From the NCBI RefSeq assembly GCF_003952365.1, contig NZ_CP034443.1, positions 2,163,001-2,227,000 of the forward strand: 64,000 nt of DNA, written 5' to 3'. Below, one piece after another: positions 34,313-44,044 of this stretch. Each line of letters begins with the position of its first letter. Within the stretch, counting starts at the first letter, position 1. The position numbers and the translations under genes were made by a program. The DNA comes from Mesorhizobium sp. M9A.F.Ca.ET.002.03.1.2. GTDB lineage: Bacteria; Pseudomonadota; Alphaproteobacteria; Rhizobiales; Rhizobiaceae. The notes beneath the pieces were generated by a model. That model had not been told where the DNA came from, did no database searches, and was given only the letters and a program-made list of their open reading frames with translations.

Positions 34313-35956
34313 ATGATGATGGAAAAGTTTGCTCTACGCTCCCGCTTCCTGCTTGCGGGCGCGGCCATGTCCGCGCTGCTTCTGGCCGGCGCACCGGCCT
34401 TTGCGGTCACGCCCGCCGACACGCTGGTCGAGGGTTTCGCCATCGACGACATCATCTCCATGGATCCGGGCGAGGCGTTCGAATTGTCGACCGCCGAGGT
34501 CACCGGCAACACCTACGATCTTCTTGTCCGTCTCGACTTGAGCGATACCTCCAAGGTCAAGGGCGATCTCGCCGAAAGCTGGAGCGCCTCCGACGATGGC
34601 CTGACCTACACCTTCAAGCTCAAGCCCGGCCTGAAGTTTGCCTCGGGCAATCCGATCACCGCGGCCGACGTCGCCTATTCGTTCGAGCGCGCCATCAAGC
34701 TCGACAAGAGCCCGGCCTTCATCATCGGGCAGTTCGGCATCGATGGCGGTAACGTCACCGAGAAGGCCAAGGCCGTCGATGACACGACGTTCCAGTTCAC
34801 CGTCGACAAGGCCTATGCGCCGAGCTTCGTCCTGAACTGTCTGTCGGCAACCGTCGCCTCGGTCGTCGACGCCAAGCTGGTCAAGGAACACGTCGCGGCG
34901 GTCACGCCAAGCGACGACTACAAATACGACAACGACTTCGGCAACGCCTGGCTGAAGACCGGCTATGCCGGCTCCGGCCCCTACAAGCTGCGCGAGTGGC
35001 GGGCCAACGAGGTCGTCGTCATGGAGCGCAACGACAATTATCACGGCGAAAAGGCCAAGCTCGCCCGCGTCATCTATCGCAACATGAAGGAAAGCTCGGG
35101 CCAGCGCCTGGCGCTGGAGGCCGGCGACATCGACGTTGCCCGCAATCTCGAGCCGAACGACCTCGACGCCATCGCCAAGAACGCCGATCTCACCACCACC
35201 AGCGCGCCGAAGGGCACGGTCTATTACATCAGCCTCAATCAGAAGAACCCGAACCTCGCCAAGCCCGAGGTTCGCCAGGCCTTCAAATATCTTGTCGACT
35301 ATGATGCCTTGAGCTCGACCATCCTCAAAGGCATCGGCGAGATCCACCAGACCTTCCTGTCCAAGGGTGTGCTCGGTGAACTGGACGAGAATCCGTTCAA
35401 GCTCGACGTTGCCAAGGCCAAGGAACTGCTTGCCAAGGCTGGCCTCGCCGATGGCTTCAGCGTCACCATGGACGTACGCAACACCCAGCCGGTGACCGGC
35501 ATGGCGGAATCGTTCCAGCAGACGCTTGGACAGGCCGGCATCAAGCTGGAGATCATCCCCGGCGATGGCAAGCAGACGCTGACCAAATACCGCGCCCGCA
35601 ACCACGATATGTATATCGGCCAGTGGGGCCAGGATTATTTCGATCCGAACTCCAATGCCCAGACCTTCGCCTCGAACCCCGACAATTCGGATGAAGGCAA
35701 GACCAAGACCCTGGCCTGGCGCAACGCCTGGGACATTCCGGACTTGACCAAGGAAACGGAAGCGGCCCTGCTCGAGAAGGATTCGGCCAAGCGCGCCGCG
35801 ATGTACCAGGATCTGCAGAAGAAGATCCTCGAAACCAGTCCTTTCATCATCGTTCACCAGCAGCTGGAAGTCGCCGGCCTGCGCAAGAACCTCAAGGGCT
35901 TCGCGCTTGGCCCGAGCTTCGACACCAACTTCGTCGGCCAGATATCCAAGGAGTGA
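34313..35956 (+). CDS. Peptide ABC transporter binding protein (family 5)
   Basis: A 547-residue periplasmic solute-binding protein. The signal peptide is MMMEKFALRSRFLLAGAAMSALLLAGAPAFA. The mature part has DPGEAFELSTAEVTGNTYDLL, LAESWSASDDGLTYTFKLKP and SGPYKLREW, the blocks of the family 5 fold. Relatives bind di- or oligopeptides, nickel or sugars; the ligand cannot be told. It is the first gene of a five-gene transporter operon with a ~250-nt leader upstream, in which TGGAC occurs twice 9 nt apart (34193 and 34202), a possible but unproven operator. Confidence 0.93.
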   Translation: MMMEKFALRSRFLLAGAAMSALLLAGAPAFAVTPADTLVEGFAIDDIISMDPGEAFELSTAEVTGNTYDLLVRLDLSDTSKVKGDLAESWSASDDGLTYTFKLKPGLKFASGNPITAADVAYSFERAIKLDKSPAFIIGQFGIDGGNVTEKAKAVDDTTFQFTVDKAYAPSFVLNCLSATVASVVDAKLVKEHVAAVTPSDDYKYDNDFGNAWLKTGYAGSGPYKLREWRANEVVVMERNDNYHGEKAKLARVIYRNMKESSGQRLALEAGDIDVARNLEPNDLDAIAKNADLTTTSAPKGTVYYISLNQKNPNLAKPEVRQAFKYLVDYDALSSTILKGIGEIHQTFLSKGVLGELDENPFKLDVAKAKELLAKAGLADGFSVTMDVRNTQPVTGMAESFQQTLGQAGIKLEIIPGDGKQTLTKYRARNHDMYIGQWGQDYFDPNSNAQTFASNPDNSDEGKTKTLAWRNAWDIPDLTKETEAALLEKDSAKRAAMYQDLQKKILETSPFIIVHQQLEVAGLRKNLKGFALGPSFDTNFVGQISKE

Positions 35957-35974
35957 TGCCGGCGGGCGCGCCGC

Positions 35975-37036
35975 ATGAGCACGGTTGAAAACGAAGCGAC
36001 GGCAGGGCGCGGCAGCGCCCGTGCTGTCGCGTCGTCGATCGCCCGTTTCCTGGTCATCGCGATAACCACCTATCTCGGTCTTCTCGCGGTGACCTTCTTC
36101 ATCGGCCGGGTCATCCCGATCGATCCGGTGCTGGCGGTGCTCGGCGACCGGGCGCCGGCCAATGTCGTCGAGCGCACCCGCCGCGAGATGGGGCTCGACC
36201 TGCCATTGATCGAGCAGTTCTACATCTATGTGAAGAATGCGCTGAACGGCGATTTCGGCACGTCGGTGCTGACCACCAATCCGGTCATGACCGACATCCG
36301 CCGCGCCTTTCCGGCGACGATCGAACTGGCGACGCTGGGGACGCTGATCGGTTCGGTGATCGGCGTGCCGCTCGGCGTGCTGGCCGCGGTCAGGCGCGGC
36401 AGCATCATCGACCAGATCGTGCGCATCATCGGCCTGGTCGGCTACTCCGTGCCGATCTTCTGGCTGGGACTGCTGGCGCTCGTGCTGTTCTATGCCAAGC
36501 TGCAATGGGTGGCTTTTCCCGGCCGCCTCGATATCGTCTACGAATACACCTTCACGCCAATCACCGGCTTCTACCTTCTGGATGCGCTGTGGCAGCGGCA
36601 GTGGGATGTGTTTTTCGACGCCTTCCGCCACATCATCCTGCCGGCCTCGCTGCTCGGCTATTTCTCGCTCGCCTATGTCAGCCGCATGACGCGCTCGTTC
36701 ATGCTGAACGAGCTTGCCCAGGAATATATCGTCGCGGCGCGCGCCAAGGGCCTGTCTGAGACGCGCATCATCTGGGGCCACGCGCTGCGCAACGCCGCGG
36801 TGCCGATGGTCACCGTGATCGCGCTTTCCTATGCCGGCCTGCTCGAAGGCTCGGTGCTGACCGAAACGGTGTTCTCGTGGCCGGGCATCGGCCTCTACAT
36901 CACCAATTCCCTGCAGAACGCCGACATGAACGCCGTGCTTGGGGGCACCATCGTCATCGGCTCGGTCTTCATCGGCATCAATCTTCTGTCCGACCTGCTC
37001 TACCGGGTGCTCGATCCAAGGACCAAGGTGCGATGA
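35975..37036 (+). CDS. Peptide ABC transporter permease (DppB-like)
   Basis: A 353-residue inner-membrane permease. After a ~25-residue polar N-terminus it has helix ARFLVIAITTYLGLLAVTFFIG-like and GDRAPANVVERTRREMGLD, typical of DppB permeases. The EAA loop NELAQEYIVAARAKGLS precedes the last two helices, and the C-terminus LLYRVLDPRTKVR is standard. Its start lies 18 nt after the binding-protein gene, and its stop overlaps the next start by 4 nt. Confidence 0.93.
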   Translation: MSTVENEATAGRGSARAVASSIARFLVIAITTYLGLLAVTFFIGRVIPIDPVLAVLGDRAPANVVERTRREMGLDLPLIEQFYIYVKNALNGDFGTSVLTTNPVMTDIRRAFPATIELATLGTLIGSVIGVPLGVLAAVRRGSIIDQIVRIIGLVGYSVPIFWLGLLALVLFYAKLQWVAFPGRLDIVYEYTFTPITGFYLLDALWQRQWDVFFDAFRHIILPASLLGYFSLAYVSRMTRSFMLNELAQEYIVAARAKGLSETRIIWGHALRNAAVPMVTVIALSYAGLLEGSVLTETVFSWPGIGLYITNSLQNADMNAVLGGTIVIGSVFIGINLLSDLLYRVLDPRTKVR

Positions 37037-37953
37037 GCGCTGAGGCAATCCAGAGCCGTCGCGACTGGCTGCTCAGCGAGCGGCCGGCGTCGCGCACCCA
37101 GGCAAGGCTCGGCCGCGCCTATGTGGCGTGGCGGCGCTTTTCCGCCAACCGGCTGGCGTTTCTTGGCCTGCTGATCATCATCGCCTTGCTTGTGGTCGCC
37201 GCCCTTGCCGACGTGCTGGCGCCCTATTCGCCGACATTCGGCGACCTCAAGGGCTCGCGCCTGCTGGCGCCAAGTGCCGCGCACTGGTTCGGCACCGACG
37301 ACCTCGGCCGCGACATTCTTTCGCGCGTCATCTTCGGCTCGCGATGGACGCTCTACGTCGTCATCCTCGTCGCCATCATCGCCGCCCCTATCGGCCTGCT
37401 GGTCGGCACCATCGCCGGCTATGCCGGCGGCTGGATTGATGCGATCCTGATGCGCATCACCGACATTTTTCTCGCTTTTCCGAAGCTGATCCTGGCGCTG
37501 GCCTTTGTCGCGGCACTTGGCCCCGGCATCGAGAATGCGGTGCTCGCCATCGCCATCACCTCATGGCCGCCTTATGCCCGCATTGCCCGTGCCGAAACGC
37601 TGACCGTGCGCAATTCGGACTACATCAAGGCGGTGCAATTGATGGGCGCCTCGCCGTTCCGCATCGTGCTGCGCCACATCATGCCGCTCTGCATCTCCTC
37701 GCTGATCATCAGGGTGACGCTCGACATGGCCGGCATCATTCTGACCGCGGCCGGTCTCGGCTTCCTCGGCCTCGGCGCGCAGCCGCCGCTGCCGGAATGG
37801 GGCGCGATGATCGCGTCGGGCCGCCGCTTCGTGCTCGACCAATGGTGGGTGGCCGGCGCACCGGGTTTTGCCATCCTCATCGTCAGCCTCGGTTTCAACC
37901 TGCTTGGCGACGGCCTGCGCGACGCGCTCGACCCCCGCAGTGGTGACCAATGA
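37033..37953 (+). CDS. Peptide ABC transporter permease (DppC-like)
   Basis: A 306-residue permease pairing with the DppB-like protein. The N-terminal helix (LAFLGLLIIIALLVVAALADVLAPY) is followed by HWFGTDDLGRDILSRVIFGS, the DppC hallmark. The EAA loop RAETLTVRNSDYIKAVQLMGAS and the C-terminal NLLGDGLRDALDPR are present. ATG 37033 overlaps the upstream stop (ATGA), and its own stop overlaps the next start in the same way, so the genes are translationally coupled. Confidence 0.93.
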   Translation: MSAEAIQSRRDWLLSERPASRTQARLGRAYVAWRRFSANRLAFLGLLIIIALLVVAALADVLAPYSPTFGDLKGSRLLAPSAAHWFGTDDLGRDILSRVIFGSRWTLYVVILVAIIAAPIGLLVGTIAGYAGGWIDAILMRITDIFLAFPKLILALAFVAALGPGIENAVLAIAITSWPPYARIARAETLTVRNSDYIKAVQLMGASPFRIVLRHIMPLCISSLIIRVTLDMAGIILTAAGLGFLGLGAQPPLPEWGAMIASGRRFVLDQWWVAGAPGFAILIVSLGFNLLGDGLRDALDPRSGDQ

Positions 37954-38783
37954 GCGCGCTTCTCGATGTCGACGACCTGCGCGTCACCTTCCCGACGCGC
38001 ACTGGCCTGATCGAGGCGGTGCGCGGCGTCTCCTTCTCGCTCGGCCGCGAGCGGCTCGGCATCGTCGGCGAGAGCGGTTCCGGCAAGTCGCAGACCGGCC
38101 GCGCCATCATGGGCCTGACCCCGCCGCAGGCCGAGGTCACCGCGAGCAAACTTGCCTTCGACGGCATCGACCTGCTCGCGGCCTCGCCCCGCGACCGCCG
38201 GGCGCTGCGGGGCAAACGCATCGCCATGATCCTGCAGGATCCGAAATATTCGCTCGACCCGGTGATGAGCATCGGCCGCCAGATCGTCGAGACGCTGCGC
38301 ACGCATGAAAAGGTCGGCAAGGCCGAAGCCCGCGACCGCGCGCTCGCCATGCTGGAGGCAGTGCAGATCCGCGATCCCGCCCGTGTCTTCGACCTGCATC
38401 CGCACGAGGTTTCGGGCGGCATGGGCCAGCGCGCCATGATTGCCATGATGCTGATCGCCAGGCCGGAGATGATGATCGCCGACGAGCCGACCTCGGCGCT
38501 CGACGTCACCGTGCAGCTCGACGTGCTGAATATCCTGGACCGATTGGTGGCCGATCGCGGCATGGGGCTGATCTTTATCTCGCATGACCTGCGCCTGGTC
38601 TCGTCCTTTTGCGACCGTGTCGTGGTCATGTATGGCGGCAAGGTTGTCGAGCAGCTCAAGGCGTCGGAGCTCCGCGATGCCCAGCACCCCTATACGCGCG
38701 GCCTGCTCAACTGCATGCCGAGGATCGGCTTCGAGCGCCATCCGCTGCCGGTGCTCGACCGCAAGCCGGAGTGGGCGGCATGA
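37950..38783 (+). CDS. Peptide ABC transporter ATP-binding protein (DppD-like)
   Basis: A 277-residue ATPase. Walker A is [10 protein letters not shown], the signature VSGGMGQRAMIAMML (a glycine-methionine variant of the usual LSGGQ), and Walker [13 protein letters not shown]. The C-terminal region HPYTRGLLNCMPRIG is that of peptide transporter ATPases; it lacks the cysteine cluster some DppD proteins carry for an iron-sulphur site. Start and stop each overlap the neighbours by 4 nt. Confidence 0.93.
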   Translation: MSALLDVDDLRVTFPTRTGLIEAVRGVSFSLGRERLGIVGESGSGKSQTGRAIMGLTPPQAEVTASKLAFDGIDLLAASPRDRRALRGKRIAMILQDPKYSLDPVMSIGRQIVETLRTHEKVGKAEARDRALAMLEAVQIRDPARVFDLHPHEVSGGMGQRAMIAMMLIARPEMMIADEPTSALDVTVQLDVLNILDRLVADRGMGLIFISHDLRLVSSFCDRVVVMYGGKVVEQLKASELRDAQHPYTRGLLNCMPRIGFERHPLPVLDRKPEWAA

Positions 38784-39529
38784 CGGCGGCACTTTCTGTC
38801 GAAGGGCTGGAGGTGATCTTCGACCGCTTTCGCGCGCTGAAGGGCGTCAGTCTCGAGGTCAGGGAAGGCGAGTCCTACGGGCTGGTCGGCGAGAGCGGCT
38901 CCGGCAAGTCGACGCTGCTCAGGGCAATCACCGGTTTGGCGCCGGTCGCCGCGGGCAGCATCACTGTCAACGGCAAGACGCTCGGCAAGGGCCGCGACAA
39001 GGCCTTTTATCGCGACGTGCAGATGGTCTTCCAGGATCCGTACGGCTCGCTGCACCCGCGCCAGACGGTCGACCGCCTGCTGCAGGAGCCGCTCGCCATC
39101 CACGGCTTTGTCGATGGCGAGAAGCGCATCCAGCGGGCGCTGGACGAGGTCGGCCTGGGGACCGGCTTCCGCTTCCGCTATTCGCATCAATTGTCAGGCG
39201 GCCAGCGCCAGCGCGTGGCGATCGCCCGAGCGCTGATCCTCGAACCGTCGATCCTGCTGCTCGACGAGCCGACCTCGGCGCTCGATGCCTCCGTGCAGGC
39301 GGAAGTGCTCAACCTGCTGGAAGAGATCCGGCGGCGGCGCAAGCTGACCTTCCTGATGGTCAGCCACGACCTCGCCATCATCACCCATATGTGCGAGCGG
39401 CTGATGGTGATGCAGAACGGCGAGGCGGTCGAGACGCTGACCGCGAGCCAGCTGATCGGCCACCGCGTCAGCGAGGATTATACGCGCAATCTGCTCAGGG
39501 CGAGTGAGGGCTTTGTGCGGACGACGTGA
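38780..39529 (+). CDS. Peptide ABC transporter ATP-binding protein (DppF-like)
   Basis: A 249-residue ATPase and last gene of the operon. Walker [11 protein letters not shown]-loop MVFQDPYGSLHPRQ, signature [16 protein letters not shown] and Walker [17 protein letters not shown] are complete. It forms the ATPase pair with the protein encoded upstream. ATG 38780 overlaps the previous stop codon. It is shorter at the C-terminus than many DppF proteins. Confidence 0.93.
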   Translation: MTAALSVEGLEVIFDRFRALKGVSLEVREGESYGLVGESGSGKSTLLRAITGLAPVAAGSITVNGKTLGKGRDKAFYRDVQMVFQDPYGSLHPRQTVDRLLQEPLAIHGFVDGEKRIQRALDEVGLGTGFRFRYSHQLSGGQRQRVAIARALILEPSILLLDEPTSALDASVQAEVLNLLEEIRRRRKLTFLMVSHDLAIITHMCERLMVMQNGEAVETLTASQLIGHRVSEDYTRNLLRASEGFVRTT

Positions 39530-39558
39530 CTTTGCTCGGGCTGTTTTGGGGGAATATT

Positions 39559-39888
39559 ATGGGCGAGTGGAAGTTTTCAGATCCGCCTAATGTCGCGGTG
39601 TTCGTGGACAGGGGCATCTTCCGCCGGGACGATTGGATCGCATATGTGTCGCATGACGATGAGGACGGCAGTTGGCTATTTCACAACAGCGAGCCTGGAC
39701 CGGTCGATGAAGGCGACATAATGCTCGTCGGCTTGCAGGAAGTGGTTCAGCGGGATGAGAGCATTCTGGAATTGGCCGACTTGCCGGAGGGCTGGCACGC
39801 CTGGCGCAGCTCAAAATCATCGCCGTGGCAGCGTGCCAAGTCGCGGCCGGTGGGCTTTAATGACAACGATGACCCGGCAGGAACTTAA
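39559..39888 (+). CDS. Small acidic tryptophan-rich hypothetical protein
   Basis: A 109-residue soluble acidic protein. Pattern: VAVFVDRGIFRRDDWIAYVS, then WLFHNSEPG, GDIMLVGLQEVVQRDESILE and LADLPEGWHAWR. It resembles immunity-like or DUF2185-type small proteins, but only weakly, and I do not assign a function. ATG 39559 is supported by GGGGGA 6 nt upstream; an earlier in-frame start at 39526 overlaps the transporter gene. It converges on the RND gene, with a 4-nt overlap of their 3' ends. Confidence 0.75.
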   Translation: MGEWKFSDPPNVAVFVDRGIFRRDDWIAYVSHDDEDGSWLFHNSEPGPVDEGDIMLVGLQEVVQRDESILELADLPEGWHAWRSSKSSPWQRAKSRPVGFNDNDDPAGT

Positions 39889-42800
39889 GTCGGGCTTTGT
39901 AACGGTTCGTTGGTCTCCCGAACCGGGGGCTCGTCCGTGCCGTTCGGCTCTCTGATCCTGAACCACGTGACATAGAGCGCCGGCAGGAACAGCAGCGTGA
40001 TCGCCGTGCCGGCGATGATGCCGCCCATCATGGCATAGGCCATCGGCCCCCAGAACACCTCGCGCGCTATCGGGATCAGCGCCAGGCTGGCGGCGGCCGC
40101 TGTCAGCGCGATCGGCCGCATACGGTGCTCGGTCGCCTCGATGACGGCCGCCCAGCGATCCTTGCCCTCGGCGACAAGGTCCTCGATCTGCACGATGAGG
40201 ATAACCGAGTTGCGGATCAGAATACCGATCAGCGCCAGCACGCCGAGGATAGCGACGAAGCCAAGCGGCGCCCCGCTGGGCACGAGCGCGGCGACCACGC
40301 CGATCAGGCCGAGCGGCGCCACTGCCGCCACCAGGAACAGGCGCTGGAAGCTCTGCAGCTGGATCATCAGGATCGTCGCCATGATGAACAGCATCAACGG
40401 TACCACGGCGGCGATCGGCCCCTGGCTGTTGGCGCTTTCCTCGACCGAGCCGGCGGTGGCTATCGAATAGCCTGGCGGCAGTTTGGCGATGAAGGCGTCG
40501 ACCGAGGGCTTCAGTTCATTGACGACAGTGGCGGGCAGCACGTCGCCGACCAGTCCGGCGCGCACGGTGATCGTCGGGATGCGGTCGCGACGCCACACTG
40601 TCGGCTGTTCGAGGTCGTAGCGGAAGTTCGCCACGGCGGCGAGCGGGATCGCCTCGCCGGTTCCGGTTGGCAGCTGCATATTCTGCAGCGTCCCGATCGA
40701 GCCGCGTTCGGCCTCGCGCGAGCGGGCAACGACGTTGATCAGATAGGTGGCGTCACGCACCTGGGTGATGGTGGAACCGCCGACGGTGCTGTTCAGCGCG
40801 CTTGCTATGTCGGACGAGGTGATGCCGAGCTGGCGCGCCTTGTCCTGCAAGACATCGACCCTCAGCACGCGCTCCGGCTCGTTCCAGTCGAAGGTCGGCG
40901 CGGCGACCTTCGCGTTGGCGGAAATGATTCCGGCGAACTCCGTCGCCAGCGTCCGTACCGCCTGGATATCGGGACCGCCGACGCGGTACTGCACCGGCCG
41001 CCCGACCGGCGGCCCGAGCTCGAGCAGCTTGACGAAGGCGTCGGTGCCGACGAACTCCTCGCGCAGCAGCTTCTCCAGCGCCGGCTTGACCCGGTTGCGC
41101 GCCTCGATGCTCTTGGTGACGATGACGGTCTGGCCGAAATAGGGATTGGCCGGCTGCACGTCGAAGGCGAGCACGAAACGCACCGCGCCCTGTCCGATAT
41201 AGGAGCTGAAGTGGTCGATGTCGGGATTGCCGGCCAGCGCCCGCTGCTCGAAACGCTCCATCTGGTCGCGCGTCTCGGCGATCGAGGAGTTCTGCGGCAG
41301 GTTCCAGTCGACGATCAGTTCCGGACGATCCGAAGGCGGAAAGAACTGCTGCTGCACGAGGCCAAAGCCGGCCAGCGACGCGGCAAACAACAGCACCGTG
41401 GCGATGATGGTCAGCCAGTGATGACGCACGGAGCCGACAAGGATGCGCCGGAACAGCGAGGTGAAGCGGCCGGGCTGATCGTGATGCTGCTGTTTCATCG
41501 TCGCCGGCAGGATGGTGACGCCGAGCAGCGGTGCAAACAGCACCGCCACGATCCATGACACCAGAAGCGACACGGCGATGACGACGAACAGCGTGAAGGT
41601 GTATTCGCCGGCGGCGCTGTTGTTGAGGCCGATGGGGATGAAGCCCGCGACCGTCACCAGCGTGCCCGTCAGCATCGGAAAGGCGGTCGAGGTGTAGACA
41701 TAGGTCGCCGCCTTGCGCAGGTTGTCGCCGACCTCCAGCCGCGCCACCATCATCTCGACCGCGATCATCGCATCATCGACCAGCAGGCCGAGCGCGATGA
41801 TCAGCGCGCCCAATGAGATACGCTGCAGCGAGATGCCGAGATAGGCCATGACCGTGAAGGTGATGGCCAGCACCAGCGGGATGGAAAGCGCCACGACGAA
41901 GCCGGCGCGCATGCCGAGGCTGATGAAGGACACCGCGAGCACGATCGCCACCGCTTCGAACAGTGCGCGGGTGAAGCCCGAAACCGCTTCCTCGACGATC
42001 ACCGGCTGATCGGCGACCAGGTGCACGCCGACGCCGATCGGCAGGTCGGCCAGCACCTTGGCCATTTCCTCCTGCAGCGCCTCGCCGAATTCGAGCAGAT
42101 TGGCGTTGGGCTTCATGCCGATGGCGAGCCCGATCGCATCCTGCCCGTTGAAGCGGAACAGCGCCGTCGGCGGATCGGCGTAGCCGCGGGTGATCGTCGC
42201 TACGTCGCTCAGGCGGAAGAAGCGGTTGTTGACGCGCAGGTTGATGGCGCGAAGGCTTTCCTCGGAGGTGAACTGGCCGCTGACACGCACGCTGATGCGC
42301 TCGGGCCCGGACTGGATGACGCCGGATGGGGTGATGGCGTTCTGGGCTTGCAGGCTGGCCACGATTGCTTGCTGGTTGAGGCCGAGCGCGGCGATCTGGC
42401 GGGTCGAGAATTCGAGATAGATCGCTTCGTCCTGGGCACCGACGAGGTCGACCTTGCCGGCATTCGGCACGGTCAGGATCTTTGTCCTGACATCCTCGAC
42501 ATAGTCGCGCAGTTGCCGAGGCGTCAGCCCGTCGGCGGTGAAGGCGTAGATATTGCCGTAGACGTCGCCGAAACGGTCGTTGAAGAACGGCCCTTGCACG
42601 CCTTGCGGGAACTGGGCCGAGATGTCGTTGACCATGTTGCGCACCTGAAGCCAGGTCGGCACGACATCGCGTGCTTTGGTTGTCGGCTTCAGATTGACGA
42701 AGATGACGGTCTTGCCGGCGGTGGTGACCGAGCGGGTGAAATCGAGGCTGTCGAGCTCCTCGAGCTTCTTCTCGATGCGGTCGGTCACCTGCCGCAGCGT

Positions 42801-42983
42801 CTCGTCGACCGAAGCGCCGGGCCAGTTGGCCTGGACCAGCATGGTCTTGATGGTGAAGGCCGGGTCTTCCTCGCGGCCGAGATTGAGATAGGCCGCGACG
42901 CCTGCCACGACGAAGACCAGCATGAAGTACCAGACCAGCGAGCGATGGCCGAGCGCCCAGTCGGAGAGGTTGAAGCCCTTCAT
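39885..42983 (-). CDS. RND efflux pump, inner-membrane subunit
   Basis: A 1032-residue proton-driven exporter of the AcrB/HAE1 superfamily. Two halves each carry one helix, a large periplasmic loop and six more helices. The first loop begins NLGREEDPAFTIKTMLVQAN WPGAS-like. The proton relay is in LGLLVDDAMIAVEMMV (adjacent aspartates in TM4). The C-terminal half ends with LTAAAASLALIPIAREVFWG and the usual YVTWFRI. Substrates are unknown; the family exports drugs, solvents and lipophilic compounds. Two adaptor genes lie directly upstream, each overlapping the next by 4 nt. No TolC-type outer-membrane gene or local repressor is present. Confidence 0.94.
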   Translation of the reverse strand: MKGFNLSDWALGHRSLVWYFMLVFVVAGVAAYLNLGREEDPAFTIKTMLVQANWPGASVDETLRQVTDRIEKKLEELDSLDFTRSVTTAGKTVIFVNLKPTTKARDVVPTWLQVRNMVNDISAQFPQGVQGPFFNDRFGDVYGNIYAFTADGLTPRQLRDYVEDVRTKILTVPNAGKVDLVGAQDEAIYLEFSTRQIAALGLNQQAIVASLQAQNAITPSGVIQSGPERISVRVSGQFTSEESLRAINLRVNNRFFRLSDVATITRGYADPPTALFRFNGQDAIGLAIGMKPNANLLEFGEALQEEMAKVLADLPIGVGVHLVADQPVIVEEAVSGFTRALFEAVAIVLAVSFISLGMRAGFVVALSIPLVLAITFTVMAYLGISLQRISLGALIIALGLLVDDAMIAVEMMVARLEVGDNLRKAATYVYTSTAFPMLTGTLVTVAGFIPIGLNNSAAGEYTFTLFVVIAVSLLVSWIVAVLFAPLLGVTILPATMKQQHHDQPGRFTSLFRRILVGSVRHHWLTIIATVLLFAASLAGFGLVQQQFFPPSDRPELIVDWNLPQNSSIAETRDQMERFEQRALAGNPDIDHFSSYIGQGAVRFVLAFDVQPANPYFGQTVIVTKSIEARNRVKPALEKLLREEFVGTDAFVKLLELGPPVGRPVQYRVGGPDIQAVRTLATEFAGIISANAKVAAPTFDWNEPERVLRVDVLQDKARQLGITSSDIASALNSTVGGSTITQVRDATYLINVVARSREAERGSIGTLQNMQLPTGTGEAIPLAAVANFRYDLEQPTVWRRDRIPTITVRAGLVGDVLPATVVNELKPSVDAFIAKLPPGYSIATAGSVEESANSQGPIAAVVPLMLFIMATILMIQLQSFQRLFLVAAVAPLGLIGVVAALVPSGAPLGFVAILGVLALIGILIRNSVILIVQIEDLVAEGKDRWAAVIEATEHRMRPIALTAAAASLALIPIAREVFWGPMAYAMMGGIIAGTAITLLFLPALYVTWFRIREPNGTDEPPVRETNEPLQSPT

Positions 42984-44044
42984 GTGGCCCCTCCCTCGGC
43001 AATCCTGACCTTCTGGCCTTCCACCAGGCTGTGGACGCCGGCGGTGACCACGCGCATGCCGGTCTCAAGGCCCTCGGCGACAATGAATGTGGCGGTGCCT
43101 TTGGCCGCGATCTTGACGTCGCGTGTGCTGACGCTCGACGTTTGCGCGTCGACGACCCAGACCTTGTCGGCGCCGTCCTTCTTGAGCAGTGCCGACAGCG
43201 GCAGCTCGATCGTCGGCGCAACGTTTGCCACGCGTGTCGCCGTCACCGTCGAACCGAGCCGGAACGCCACCGGCGGGTCGGTGAGCGTCAGCCGGACGCG
43301 GCGGGTGCGGGTCGCGGTCGGCGCCTCGCGCAATTTGGCTTCGGTGCGGATCGTCGGCAGCGATTGCAAGGTGATCTCGAAGGCGGTGTCGACCGCGAGG
43401 TCGCCGGTCAGCTGGTCGGGGATATCGACGACTGCCTCGCGCAGGTCCGAACGCGCCACGGTGACAACCGTTTGGCCGGGCGAAACCGTTTGGCCGACCT
43501 CGGCGCCAACAGCGGTGACGACGCCGTCGAAATCCGAAAACAGTCTGGTATAGCCGAGCTGTTCCCGTGATTTGGCAAGCGCGGCCTTGGCCCGTTCGAC
43601 GCCGGCCTCTGCGGCCTGCCTGGCTTGCCGGGCGGCATCGAAGACGGCCTGCGAGGTGTTGGCGGCGGCAAGCAGCTGGCGCTGGCGCTCCTCACTGGCA
43701 GCGGCATTGGCGAACTGCGCCTCGGCATTGGAGAGTTCCGCCTTTGCCGCCTGGGCGGCAAGGTCCAGGGCGGTCGGGTCGAGCGCGGCGATCGTCGTTC
43801 CCTTGCTGACGATGTCGCCGACATTGACGTCTCGGGTGACAACCCGGCCCAGCAGGCGGAAGGCGAGGTCGGCGCTGAATTGCGGCTCGACCGAGCCGGC
43901 AAACCCGAATACCTGGCTGGTGCGCGGTTCGACCACGATCGACAGCACCGGCCGGACGATCTCCGGCGGCTTCTCGTCCGATCGGGAGCAGGCGGCAAGC
44001 AATGCCAAGGTGAGCAAAGCGGAAATGCGCGGCAGCCGGCTCAT
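42980..44044 (-). CDS. RND efflux adaptor (membrane fusion lipoprotein), second
   Basis: A 354-residue periplasmic adaptor linking pump and outer-membrane channel. The signal ends in LLAACSRS, a lipobox, so it is lipid-anchored. The beta-barrel/lipoyl part starts VLSIVVEPRTSQVFGFAGSV, followed by the hairpin (AKAELSNAEAQFANAAASEE to LAKSREQLGYTRLFSDFDG). Lipoyl half 2 and the barrel (GQTVSPGQTVVTVA) complete the fold. Start and stop overlap the neighbouring adaptor and pump genes by 4 nt. Confidence 0.93.
   Translation of the reverse strand: MSRLPRISALLTLALLAACSRSDEKPPEIVRPVLSIVVEPRTSQVFGFAGSVEPQFSADLAFRLLGRVVTRDVNVGDIVSKGTTIAALDPTALDLAAQAAKAELSNAEAQFANAAASEERQRQLLAAANTSQAVFDAARQARQAAEAGVERAKAALAKSREQLGYTRLFSDFDGVVTAVGAEVGQTVSPGQTVVTVARSDLREAVVDIPDQLTGDLAVDTAFEITLQSLPTIRTEAKLREAPTATRTRRVRLTLTDPPVAFRLGSTVTATRVANVAPTIELPLSALLKKDGADKVWVVDAQTSSVSTRDVKIAAKGTATFIVAEGLETGMRVVTAGVHSLVEGQKVRIAEGGAT

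Noticed and set aside
34334..37048. Minus-strand frame of over 900 codons opposite the second transporter
   Set aside because: Length comes from GC-rich codon bias; the plus strand carries a signal peptide, permease motifs and 4-nt gene overlaps.
40125..41558. Plus-strand frame opposite the RND pump
   Set aside because: Gln/Asp/Arg-rich shadow without any recognisable motif.
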